64,000 bases of DNA from JAAFHB01 sp963677935 (lineage in GTDB: Bacteria > Bacteroidota > Bacteroidia > Bacteroidales > Prolixibacteraceae), in contig CAXXEH010000003.1 in assembly GCA_963677935.2 (NCBI GenBank), positions 124,001-188,000 of the forward strand. Direction: 5' to 3'. Positions within the stretch are counted from its first letter, which is position 1; each line of letters opens with the position of its first letter. This document shows positions 1 through 9,600 of this stretch, piece after piece. The notes beneath the pieces were generated by a model, which was not told the origin of the DNA, did not search any database, and was given only the letters and a program-made list of their open reading frames with translations. A program made the position numbers and the translations under genes.

Positions 1-1
1 C

Positions 2-685
2 AACGGAGGATTGTTAAAGGATTTTACCACTTTACAGCGGATCACCGTTTTTACCAACGAAGATTCAGGGGGTCCTGAATATCACCGTGAATCGTTTTAT
101 TCCTGCTCTTTTATGATTAACCCATTGCAGATTAAAACAGACGTTGGAATGAACCTGGGTCCATATGGAGAGGTTCCCAATAAAGGTGGCTATTCTGCTT
201 CGAGCAGCACAATTAATGATTCGCCACAATGGGTAAGCTATATTCTAAGGACAGGTTTCATGGGAGCAAACATGGCAACCAATTGGTGTGTTTATACGCC
301 AAATCAGATCGAAGGGGTAAAAAAACACTGGCCATTATACAAAACAAAGCAAAGACCCATCTTAAGGGGATTAAAGGTTGGAGATTTCCCTGCTGATGTT
401 TATCACATTTTGCCCATGCCAAATGGTAAAGAGTGGGACGGTATCGAATATTTCAATACCTCATTAAACAAAGGATCTGTCCTTCTATTTAAACCATCGG
501 AAAGCAGTGCTGATTCAAAAGTGATCAAATTGAGAGGGCTTGATAAAAGGGCAACCTATGTACTCACTTTTCAGGACAGAGCAGACCAAAATGTAAAAAT
601 GACAGGTCTGGAGCTTATGGACAAAGGTCTTGAAGTAAAGGGGATGAGTGGAAATTATGCTTCAGAGATCATATGGATTAATTGA
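2..685 (+). CDS. C-terminal part of a GH36/GH27-like glycosidase (cut by left edge)
   Basis: The reading frame is open to the first base of the window, so the TTG at 11 is unlikely to be the real start; this is the last ~227 residues of a longer protein. The tail looks like the end of a clan GH-D (alpha-galactosidase-like) enzyme: the distal part of a barrel (around GFMGANMATNW and the following WCVYTPNQ) and then a beta-sandwich ending GLELMDKGLEV...SEIIWIN, where GH36/GH27 proteins usually close with a Greek-key domain. No catalytic Asp can be checked because the core lies outside the window. A strong terminator hairpin follows at 730-771, so this closes an upstream transcription unit. Family call is by resemblance; it could be another related barrel enzyme. 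Confidence 0.6.
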   Translation, partial: NGGLLKDFTTLQRITVFTNEDSGGPEYHRESFYSCSFMINPLQIKTDVGMNLGPYGEVPNKGGYSASSSTINDSPQWVSYILRTGFMGANMATNWCVYTPNQIEGVKKHWPLYKTKQRPILRGLKVGDFPADVYHILPMPNGKEWDGIEYFNTSLNKGSVLLFKPSESSADSKVIKLRGLDKRATYVLTFQDRADQNVKMTGLELMDKGLEVKGMSGNYASEIIWIN

Positions 686-729
686 GAAATTAATTATTAT
701 TCAAGATATTTTTATTCTGTCTGTATTGA

Positions 730-771
730 AATCAAAAAGCCACAAAATCAATGTTTTGTGGCTTTTTGATT
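730..771 (+). terminator. Intrinsic terminator hairpin
   Basis: Perfect 18-bp inverted repeat: arms 730-747 and 754-771 with a 6-nt loop (TCAATG). The 3' arm carries a T5 run inside it and the 5' arm an A5 run, so the hairpin could work in either direction. It lies 45 bp after the stop of the preceding gene. Confidence 0.85.
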
Positions 772-1137
772 GGGCTTGGATCCCCATTTTGTCGGGGTAG
801 CCGAATGACAAATCAATTCTCTTAGCATCTGAATATCAATTTAATGCATGAATTTTTTTCAATTTTGGCCACCTATTAGGGTACACGAATTTTTTACCTG
901 TGATTTTGGTGCAAAATGGATCAAACAAAGAATTATTAAAGTCAAAAACAATCAAAATTGATTCAAAAAGTACGGATTAAAGGAATATTTTATTTAGGCT
1001 CAAAACAAAAAATGACCTTTGGCATTGCAAATATTAAGAACATAGGCCTTTATTCTCAGAAATGGTGGTTCAATTTAAATAGCATATACAGATTAGAAGA
1101 AATTGATTAATATTGTCTACTCAGAAAACTAAACCAA
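772..1137. other. Intergenic region, no gene seen
   Basis: AT-rich spacer between the terminator and the truncated sigma gene. No ORF of note, no clear TAnnTTTG promoter and no repeat shared with other spacers was found here. Confidence 0.5.
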
Positions 1138-1626
1138 TTGAACAATATCGACGATATATTGATTGGAGTGAAACAGGGCGATTACGACAGCTTTAATCGT
1201 CTGTTTATCTGCTATTATGCAAGGCTTTGTGCATATATAGCAGGTATTACCCATGACGATTTTGCGTCTGAAGATATCGTTCAGGAACTTTTTGTTAAAC
1301 TTTGGGTCAACCGTGCAAAAATTGAAATAAAGGAAAACATCACAGCTTACCTGTTCAAATCTTCAAAAAATGCCGCGCTGAACTATTTAAGGTCCGAAAG
1401 AAACAAAAATAATGTCATGGAAAGAATCCCCGTGGATACTTCCGGGAGCGACGAAGACGATCTGGAACATGATGAATTTCTTTCGTCACTGGAGAAATGC
1501 ATCAATCAGTTACCTGCGCGAAGCAGGGAGGTATTTCTTTTACATCGGTTCGAACGGTTAAAGCAAAAAGAGATTGCAGAGAAATTGAATATTTCAGTTC
1601 AGACGATCAAAAACCAAATCTGGAAT
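1138..1626 (+). pseudogene. ECF sigma-70 factor, truncated (joined to a GH106 tail)
   Basis: Residues 1-162 are an ECF sigma factor of the Bacteroidota PUL type: region 2 (FNRLFICYYARLCAYIAGIT, then the DIVQELFVKLW motif) and region 4 (LPARSREVFLLHRFE, then KQKEIAEKLNISVQTIKNQI, the helix-turn-helix). The TTG at 1138 is the only plausible start. A normal protein would continue for about 20-30 residues after KNQIW; here the frame passes straight into an unrelated glycosidase tail at about 1618-1626. DNA-binding region 4 is almost complete, so some sigma activity is conceivable, but no FecR or SusC follows. Probably the relic of a third PUL regulatory set whose FecR/SusCD were lost in the same event. 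Confidence 0.8.
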
Positions 1627-2454
1627 CCTGAAGATGGAAGCATCGCTAAGTCGGCCCTCTTCCGCTATGAAAACGGGCAAACGAGAATCCCTGTCAGTTT
1701 CAAACCTTACGAATCAAAGCTGTTTGTTTTTAAAGCCGGGAAACCTGCCGGATTTGTTACAACCATTAAGGGTGAAGGAAAACAAATATTCCCATCAAAC
1801 AAGAGCACAGAAAACATCCCCCTTGTTTCTTTTGAAAACGGAGGTTATGCTGTTAATCCGGTTAAAACCGGCGAATATACTTTTGTCTCAAACAGCAAAA
1901 AGTCTTTTTCCGGACATTTTGTCCAGGATAAAGAAGTAGTAATTTCAAATTTTAAGGGAAGTATCCATTTCGAAGCTCCGTATAAGGACAATATCCCAGA
2001 CATTGAGATTGCTGGGATTCAGCCGCTTACTGAATCCGCGAACCCGGATATCCGTTATTTCTCCGGGAATGCGCATTACACGTTGAGATTCAAGATTCCA
2101 GAAGGCTTTGAAACGATGAATGAAAAGATATTGCTCGATATTGGTGAATTTGGATCAGTAGCCCATGTTTCACTGAACGGGAAACAGTTTGGTAATCTTT
2201 GGAAATCTGGTATCAGGTTGGATATAACCGGCCTGCTGAAAAAAACAGGTGAAAATGAACTAAAAGTTACGGTTGCCAATGTTTACCGAAATCGGTTGAT
2301 CGGAGATCTGGAACAATACGGCAAGGTTCAGAATCTGTGGACATCAGCACCCATCGAACAGCTTTTAAAAAAGGATATACCCTTGCAACCTTCAGGATTG
2401 TTGGGGCCACTGAAATTGTTTAAGAATAAACAACAGGTTTTTAGCATCCGATGA
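1618..2454 (+). pseudogene. GH106-type alpha-L-rhamnosidase, C-terminal remnant
   Basis: In frame with the sigma fragment, so the full ORF 1138-2454 would encode a 438-residue hybrid. From WNPEDG onward it matches the end of a GH106-like protein: the LWxPxxG linker, an ENGQTRIPVSFKPYES strand pair, then a GH2-type galactose-binding sandwich (YTLRFKIPEGFE, LLDIGEFGSVAHVSLNGKQF, GNLWKSGIRLDITGLL, NELKVTVANVYRNRLIGD) and the typical ending PSGLLGPLKLF. The entire catalytic barrel is missing. The preserved reading frame across the joint is notable but no signal peptide is present, so a secreted enzyme cannot be made. It belongs with the other deletion relics of this window. Confidence 0.75.
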
Positions 2455-2549
2455 ACTAGATTTCACATTTTCAACAGTAAAAGATAGTGCAAAATGATAA
2501 ATAATTGCTCCAAAATTTAAATTGTAAAATCTGAGTTTTTCTATCTCTG

Positions 2550-4321
2550 ATGCCAAAAACCTGTTAGGTTTAATAGCCTTTGGATTCTCCATTCTGGTAA
2601 TTGTTTCATCCTGTGGCCCAGCTGATCCTCTGACAGCTACAATTGATGTTCCTCATCCGGTTAGCTTTAATCAGGTACATGCAGAAGGAGAATTGTACCA
2701 GCGCGCCATGAAGAACTTTGACCGGCTGGAAACAGATAATTATCATCCCGAGAATGTTTTTCCTGTCAAACATCACGAGACATCTGTTGGCTGGCCTGGC
2801 GATTAGGAAGGGCGGACGATCCTGGGATTGGTGCTTGAAGCACAGGCAACCCAACGGACTCCGCTGTATCTGGATGAACTGATCCGGATTTTGCCCGAAA
2901 AGCTGAATAAGAAGGGTTATCTGGGACCAGTTCAGGGCGATACCATTGACGAACAGCAGCTTTCGGGTCATGGCTGGTTATTGCGCGGACTGTGTGAATA
3001 CTACCTGTGGAAGAAAGATGCAAATGTAAAAACCTATATCGAAGGAATCATTAATAACCTTGCACTGCCCACCAAAGGACATCATAAGAATTATCCGATT
3101 AGCCCTGCAGAACGTCTTGTCGGCACAGGGGGCATGTCAGGAACTTCAACCAGTGTGGTCAATAATTGGAAACTATCGTCCGATGTGGGCTGCGATTTTA
3201 TCTATATGGATGGCGTTGTTCAGGCATACGGGCTGTTCCCTTCTGCAGCACTGAAAACATTGATTGACGAAATGATGAGCCGGTTCTATGAGATGGACCT
3301 GATTGGCATAAAAGCCCAGACCCATGCCACCCTTACCGGTTTGCGGGCAGCCCTGAGGTATTATGAAATTACCGGGCACAAAGAATTATTGCCGGAGGTT
3401 GAGAAACGGTACCGTTTATACCGGGAGCAGGGGATAACCGAAAATTTTGAGAATTACAATTGGTTCGAACGTCCCGAGTGGACCGAACCGTGTGCCATTG
3501 TCGATTCTTACCTGCTGGCCGTTCAGTTGTGGCAAAATACCCGGTCGCCGGGTTATCTCGACGATGCCCAGCTGATTTATTACAACGCCATTGGGCATAC
3601 ACAAAGATCAAATGGAGGTTTTGGGTGTGATAACTGTCCTGGCCCGGTTGACAATTTTCTGTCTGTCAAAGCCGATGAAGCTTTCTGGTGTTGCACCATG
3701 CGGGGTGGTGAGGGATTGGCCCGGGCTGTTCCATACAGCTATTTTACCCACGGTGATACGCTGGTAGTTCCGTCTTTCAATTCTGGTTCGGTCAGTATTA
3801 ATCTGAATGGTTCTGCGGTTAAGATCAGACAACAAACCGGTTATCCCTTTGGGAACAAAGTACTTTTAAATGTTGAAAGCCTAAACAAACCAGCACTGAT
3901 GAGCCTGAAATTCTTTATTCCTTCATGGGTTCACAATCCCGAAATTACAATCAACCACAAATCAGTTGATTTTAAGGTTAAAAACCAGTTTGCCATCGTT
4001 TCGGCACAGATTCAGGAAGGAGACAAGATAGAATACTCTTTTGGCATGAATTCGGGTTTGGAATCAGTGGCCAATGTATCACATACCAAAGCCGGAACTG
4101 TTCGGCCTTATTACGGGCCTTTGCTGCTTGGATATGTAGGAGCCCCTGATATTGATATCCCGAAAAATGCGAAGGTTGAAGTAAACTCAGATTTTAGTTT
4201 TCACATAAAAGGGACTGATATTGTCTTATCACCTGTTTATCATTTGATGAATGCGAAAGTCTGCAAAAGTTCCGGTTATCGCAAGCAAATCCTTTTCAGG
4301 CAGACTTCTGAAATACGATGA
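2550..4321 (+). pseudogene. GH127/DUF1680-family beta-L-arabinofuranosidase with internal stop
   Basis: A continuous reading frame from about 2528 encodes a lipoprotein-type signal (LLGLIAFGFSILVIVSSC) and the family N-terminus, then meets TAG at 2804-2806 in GWPGD-stop-EGRTILGLVLEAQA, a stretch conserved as GD-x-EGRT in relatives. After the stop the same frame runs on for 505 residues with typical (alpha/alpha)6 GH127 features, including the Cys-rich EAFWCCTMRGGEGLARA segment and the ending PVYHLM...GYRKQILF. The likely ATG (2550) is one base out of frame with the signal peptide, a second lesion. Known family members remove terminal beta-L-arabinofuranose from plant glycans. Restart at an internal Met (ORF from about 2828) would lack the export signal. 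Pseudogene unless the stop is a sequencing error. Confidence 0.8.
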
Positions 4322-4452
4322 CGAGCATTATTTCTGAAATATTTGATAAAAGCAGATCGGCTTTTCAATAATTGAAATACAACAGCCTTGCATTTTATCC
4401 CCACCGGCAATCCATCGGACTTTCTTTTTCTTTTTTTTCCGGTTTTTCTCCG

Positions 4453-4677
4453 GATCATTACATTTTTCCCTATCTTCAAGGGTGAGAGACTGCCATGGAA
4501 GTAAGGGTGAAAGTCCATGATATCATCCGCCGCACCAACTTACGATTAAAGGAGATTGGGGTAAGCCTGAGCATCGATAACTTAAGAATCTATTCAGCCC
4601 GACACAGCTTTGCAACTATTTTAAAACGCCCGCGAGCGAATATTGCCTTCATTTTAGAATCACTTGGACATAGCTAA
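4453..4677 (+). pseudogene. Tyrosine recombinase/integrase fragment
   Basis: The frame reads YIFPYLQG, a TGA stop at 4483-4485, then KVHDIIRRTN, LKEIGVSLSIDNLRIYSARHSFATILKR and ESLGHS before a TAA. These are the middle and C-terminal motifs of the Bacteroidota mobile-element integrase family (ARHSFAT catalytic Arg/His box and LGHS box). The Tyr nucleophile region that should follow LGHS is missing, and the N-terminal half is absent, so it is a dead relic of an integrated element or inversion system. It marks the left border of the first intact PUL. Confidence 0.75.
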
Positions 4678-4742
4678 ATAAACAACCGAAAATTACCTTG
4701 CAAGCATCTAACAGGAAGAGCGGATTAAAAATGTGGCTTTAA

Positions 4743-4774
4743 TTTACCAGGTTTAATTTAAATTTCTAACTTTG
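4743..4774 (+). promoter_or_regulatory. Possible Bacteroidota sigma-ABfr promoter for the ECF/FecR unit
   Basis: TAACTTTG at 4767-4774 matches the Bacteroidota -7 consensus TAnnTTTG; a TTTA at 4743-4746 sits at about the right distance for a (one-mismatch) -33 box. It lies 30 bp before the sigma start at 4805. Confidence 0.4.
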
Positions 4775-4804
4775 GAACGAATATTTGTGAAAGACTAACA
4801 ACTT

Positions 4805-5398
4805 TTGACACCCACGTTTAAACATATCGATTACCTAGCTGTAAAAAACCTGAAACAAGGCGATGTAAAGGCATTTGATGAATTGTATAACAAGTATTCG
4901 CAACGCCTTTACAACTTTTCAGTTAAATACCTTAAATCAACTGAAGAAGCTGAGGAGGTAGTTCAGGAGGTATTCCTTTATATCTGGGATAAAAAAGAGG
5001 GATTGAAACCCGACCATTCTTTTAATGCCTATATCTTCACCATCGCATATAATATTATTAAGAAGTTCTTCATTAAAAAGTCGAGGGAAAACGCATTTAA
5101 AGATGATTTGATTTACACCCTCCTTCAGGAGGAAAATAACCTTGACAAGATTATTGATTACAAGTTTATGCTTGAAAAAGTAGAAACAATTATAGATAAT
5201 TTACCGCTTCGCCGAAAAGAAATTTTCATAAAACGGAAATGCGACGGATTATCAGTCAAGCAAATTGCCGAAGAACTTGGGCTCTCTCCAAACACTGTAG
5301 AAAACCAGCTTGCCTCTGCGCAAAAACAAATCCTAAATGAACTTCAGAAAGAAAAATTGGCTGGATTAGTTTTCTTTATGCTTTTTATTTCTGTTTAA
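4805..5398 (+). CDS. ECF-type RNA polymerase sigma factor (PUL module 1)
   Basis: A 197-residue sigma-70 of the Bacteroidetes ECF group that drives susC/susD-type operons. Region 2 is residues ~20-85 (FDELYNKYSQRLYNFSVKYL, EEVVQEVFLYIWDK) and region 4 is ~125-180 (IDNLPLRRKEIFIKRKCDGLSVKQIAEELGLSPNTVENQL). A hydrophobic tail (LAGLVFFMLFISV) is common in this group. TTG is used as start; no in-frame ATG precedes region 2. FecR follows after 113 bp, then SusC and SusD, so it should be released by the FecR partner when the SusC transporter binds ligand, and in turn transcribe this module. Confidence 0.9.
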   Translation: MTPTFKHIDYLAVKNLKQGDVKAFDELYNKYSQRLYNFSVKYLKSTEEAEEVVQEVFLYIWDKKEGLKPDHSFNAYIFTIAYNIIKKFFIKKSRENAFKDDLIYTLLQEENNLDKIIDYKFMLEKVETIIDNLPLRRKEIFIKRKCDGLSVKQIAEELGLSPNTVENQLASAQKQILNELQKEKLAGLVFFMLFISV

Positions 5399-5511
5399 TT
5401 GTTCTTTTATTTTGCTGATATTTAGTATCATATAGATTGTCCTAAAATATATTTCATCATTTTCTAATTTCGGATAGTGGAAAATGGTTTCAAAAAGACA
5501 TTAAAGACATC

Positions 5512-6555
5512 ATGGATACTAATAAAGAGAAAATCAGTCGCTTTACCTCCGGTAAATTTTCCTTCAGAGATTATTTGTCTGTAACATCCTTCTTCCAAAA
5601 AGAGGAGCTTAGCGATGGTTTAGAAAAAATCATGGGTGAAGACTGGAATGAAACTGAAAACAGTGGAAATAATCAGGAACGGTTATCCCAGCTGCTTGAC
5701 CGGTTACATCATCAGATTAATCTGCGAATTACACATAAAACGGAAGGATTCCTCAGTTTTAAACGACTATTCTCAAAAGTTGCCGCAGTACTTCTTATTC
5801 CTGCATTAATTACCATCGCTGTTTTGTCCTATTTAACAATCAATCCTTCGGATAAGGTAGGTTCTTGGGTCGAAATTCATTCACCCATTGGATCAAGGAC
5901 AAAATTCCAATTGCCTGATAGTACACAAGGTTGGCTGAACAGTGGTTCATCCATAAAATATCCTGTCAATTTCATGAAGCATCGTAATGTCGAGATTTCT
6001 GGTGAAGCGTGGTTTGATGTAGTTCATCTTCAATCTGAAGAATTTCGGGTGATCACCCCCTGGTTTGATGTATCAGTATTAGGTACTCAATTTAATGTAC
6101 TTGCTTATGAGAACGAAACTACAGCAGAAGTGATTCTGGAAAGAGGAAAAGTTCAGGTAATTGGAAAGGATCATGAGGTGAAGGGAGAACTGAACCTGGA
6201 CCAACAGCTGGTGTTTAATAAATCAACCAGGGAATTCATTAAAACAAGTATTGACTCGAAGATCTACACAAGCTGGAAAGATGGATTACTGATCTGTAAG
6301 AATATATCCATGGATGAAATCGCCAAAAGATTAGAACGCAGGTATAATACAGAAATCATTCTGCATGGCGATTCATTAAAGTCAGCCATATTCAGAGCCA
6401 CCTTTCAGGATGAAAATCTCGAAGAAATTTGTAAGATGTTGGCCACCGTAGCTCCTGTAAAATATAAAATTCACAAAAGGGAATTACAATCAGACGGCAC
6501 CTTTGCAAAAGGAAAGGTGGAGATGTGGTTAAAAAAGAGTATAAATTTAAAATAG
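5512..6555 (+). CDS. FecR-family anti-sigma factor (PUL module 1)
   Basis: 347 residues. An N-terminal cytoplasmic region (~1-80) is followed by one membrane segment (VAAVLLIPALITIAVLSYLTI, ~85-105), a periplasmic FecR domain (~118-220; SPIGSRTKFQLPDSTQGWLN and VEISGEAWFDV), and a C-terminal DUF4974/STN-binding domain (~250-330; SWKDGLLICKNISMDEIAKRLERRYN). In the family it holds the cognate ECF sigma at the inner membrane and senses the STN domain of the SusC partner. Position between the sigma gene and an STN-containing SusC supports that pairing. Confidence 0.92.
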   Translation: MDTNKEKISRFTSGKFSFRDYLSVTSFFQKEELSDGLEKIMGEDWNETENSGNNQERLSQLLDRLHHQINLRITHKTEGFLSFKRLFSKVAAVLLIPALITIAVLSYLTINPSDKVGSWVEIHSPIGSRTKFQLPDSTQGWLNSGSSIKYPVNFMKHRNVEISGEAWFDVVHLQSEEFRVITPWFDVSVLGTQFNVLAYENETTAEVILERGKVQVIGKDHEVKGELNLDQQLVFNKSTREFIKTSIDSKIYTSWKDGLLICKNISMDEIAKRLERRYNTEIILHGDSLKSAIFRATFQDENLEEICKMLATVAPVKYKIHKRELQSDGTFAKGKVEMWLKKSINLK

Positions 6556-6585
6556 ATTGCCTATGATAATAATCTTATGAAAAAA

Positions 6586-6617
6586 AACAGGGCGGTATTC
6601 GCTGTACCTACCCTGTT
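6586..6617 (+). promoter_or_regulatory. Leader hairpin upstream of susC1
   Basis: Inverted repeat AACAGGG (6586-6592) / CCCTGTT (6611-6617) with an inner GGTA/TACC pair, 53 bp before the susC start. A hairpin of similar size sits at the equivalent place before susC2 (33635-33662). There is no T-run directly after it, so it need not be a simple terminator; it may stabilise the 5' end, or attenuate or process the mRNA between fecR and susC. Function is inferred from position only. Confidence 0.5.
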
Positions 6618-6670
6618 GAGATGTAGAGTTAAACTCAAAAAAGAATTAAATCCACAAGAAAAACAAAAGT

Positions 6671-9600
6671 ATGAAAAAAAACAGAACTTATGGGCTGATG
6701 GAGAACATTTGCCTGTTAAAAATGATTAAGATGATGCGTTTTACCATTTTTATCTTTTTCCTGACTTTATCGCAGGCATTTGCGGTGAACTCTTATTCTC
6801 AGGATACTAAACTAAGTTTAGATATGAGAAATGCAAGAGTGGAAGATGTTATAGACAACATAGAGAAGAGTACTGAGTTCTTTTTTATGTATAACAAGAA
6901 CATGATTGATGTTGATCGCAAGGTTGACATTAAGGTTAAAGAAAAAAATGTAAGTGAAGTATTGGATAAGTTATTCGCCAATACTGATATTTCCTATTCC
7001 ATTAAGGATCGACAGATCATGCTGATTAACAGTCATTTTATGGAAGAAAAACTCGAGATGGCCAGTCAGCAACAAAAAATGGTCACAGGCAAAGTCACAG
7101 ACCGAACCGGTGCATCTGTTCCGGGAGCAACGGTTGTTGTAAAAGGATCTACAATCGGCACGATCACTGATGCCAAGGGAAATTTCTCAATAGCAAATCT
7201 ACCTGACAACGCGACTTTGGCGTTCTCCTTCGTGGGGATGAAAACACAGGAAATTCTAGTTAAAGGAAAAACTTCTATTAATGTGGTTTTAACTCAGGAA
7301 GCTATTGAACTTGATGAAGTAGTTGCAATTGGTTATGGTACGCAAAAGAAAGCGACCTTAACAGGTGCGATCTCCAGCATGAAAACAAATGAGATTATTA
7401 ATATCCCAAGTTCTAACCTGTCGAATGTCCTGGCCGGCCGACTTTCAGGCACTTATGTCCGTTCATCGACCGGTACTCCCGGTATCTCATCCGACGTTCG
7501 TGTAAGGCAAAACGGCTCATGGAACACGGCTGAACCACTTTACGTGATCGATGGTATTGCCCGTGACAAGATCAGCTTCGATGCCCTCGACCCGAACGAA
7601 GTGGAAGAAATTACAATTCTGAAAGACGCTGCATCGACTGCAATTTATGGATCGCGCGCCGGAAACGGGGTCATCCTGGTAAGTACGAAGAAAGGGAAAG
7701 AAGGGAAAGTACGGGTTGAGTACAATTCAGTCTTTTCGGCAGAGAATCCGGGAAAATTGCCTAAATACATGGAGGTGGAAGACGCTTTAAAAACAGCACA
7801 ACGTGTATTGGGTGGAATCTCTGACGAGGAAATTGCCTGGGTACTGAAGAACAATCCAAAGGGGGAGAATATGTATAATGAAGCTTATAGCGATCCTAAC
7901 AACCAAAAACATTCCATTAGCATCACGGGGGGAAGTGATAAGGTATCTTATTTCTTGGGCGCTTCATACTTCAATGAGAACGGCTTCCTGCCAAACGTAT
8001 CGTATAAAAAGTATAATCTGAGGGCTAACATTTCTGCAAAGGTAAGCAAAGACCTGACTGTTGGACTAAACCTGAGTAACAGCTATGGAACCCGTAACCG
8101 CTTTAATTTTGCCTATGACGGCGGATCAGCAGATTTGAATAATCTTTGGGGAAAACTATTGTACTGGGATGTATGGAACACTCCTTATACTAAGGAGGGC
8201 AAACCGGTTGATCCAGGATGGTTGGGCAACCCCATTGAAATGATGAAAAACGGCGGTTATTGGCGCAACAATAATCAACTAATCGATGCATTGCTGAGCA
8301 TTGACTACAATGTGCCTTTTGTAAAAGGCCTTGCACTGAAAGCATCCTACAGCCGGAACATGGACAACAACTTCACCAAAGATTATGCAAAAAAGGAATT
8401 ACTGTACACTGTAAAAAGGACTGGGCCGAACAACCTGATCTTTACTGACGAAATAATTGGCTCAGGTTTGAGCAGAGAACCCGGGACTGAGTATATCGGC
8501 AATTCATACACCAAAACGGACGCTTATCAGTTAAACGGACAAATCAACTTTGACCGTCATTTCGGGAACCATTACGTGAATGCCACTGCCGTTTACGAGC
8601 AATACGAGTATAAGTATAATAACTTTTCCATGTACCGCAACAATTTTATGTTATTCCCTACTGACCAGTTCTTTGCTGCCAGCAAAGATCCGAAAGACTG
8701 GAGTACCGGTGGCAACGAAGATCATAGCGGGCGCCTGTCGTATGTGGGGAGAGTGAATTATGAGTATGCCGGTAAATATTTAATCTCTGCCTCGGTTCGC
8801 CGGGATGGTTCGGTCAAGTTTGCTCCCGGGTATCGTTGGGGATGGTTTCCCTCTGCTTCAGCAGGATGGATCGTTTCGGAAGAAGAATTTTATAAAAAAT
8901 CCAATCTTGCCGGCTATGTTGATAAACTTAAGCTAAGGGCATCGTTTGGCTCGACCGGGAACGACGCAATTGGAGGCTGGCAATGGATTGAACAGTATAA
9001 CGTCGTCGATGGTTCCTATTATATGGGTAATCCGGGCACCTCTGCTGCACGCTTAACTTACGGAGGGATGCCGAACCCCTCCCTGACGTGGGAAACCACC
9101 CGCTCGTACAATATCGGGCTGGACGCCCGCCTCTGGAGAAAAGTTGATTTTAGCCTGGAGCTCTGGAAATCACGGACAACTGACATCCTGGGAAACCGTT
9201 CTCTGGTGGTTCCCAGCGAATATGGGGCTTCGCTTCCGGCAAGCAATTATGGAAAAGCCGATGCAAAAGGTATTGAAGTTGAAATGGCCTATCGCAACAA
9301 GATCGGAAATAACTTTACCTATGATTTGAAAGCGACTTTTGGTTACGCCACTACAAAAACTATTTTGAAGGACCATGCAAGTAATGGACAGTGGTTCGAG
9401 AACCCGGAAGGAAGGACAAGAACTTACGGTACAGGTTATCAGGCAACAGGGATAATAAGGACCCAGGCCGAATTGAATCGGCTGCCAGGTGATTATACTA
9501 TTTTTGGAGCCTCGCCAGAACTCGGGATGATGAACTTTGCCGACCTCAATGGAATTGACGGGAAACCAGACGGTAAAATTGACGGGTATGATAAGGTGAT

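Noticed and set aside
1138..2454. Functional sigma-carbohydrate-binding fusion regulator
   Set aside because: The attached domain is an extracytoplasmic GH106 tail without its barrel, no membrane segment links them, and other deletion relics nearby give a simpler explanation.
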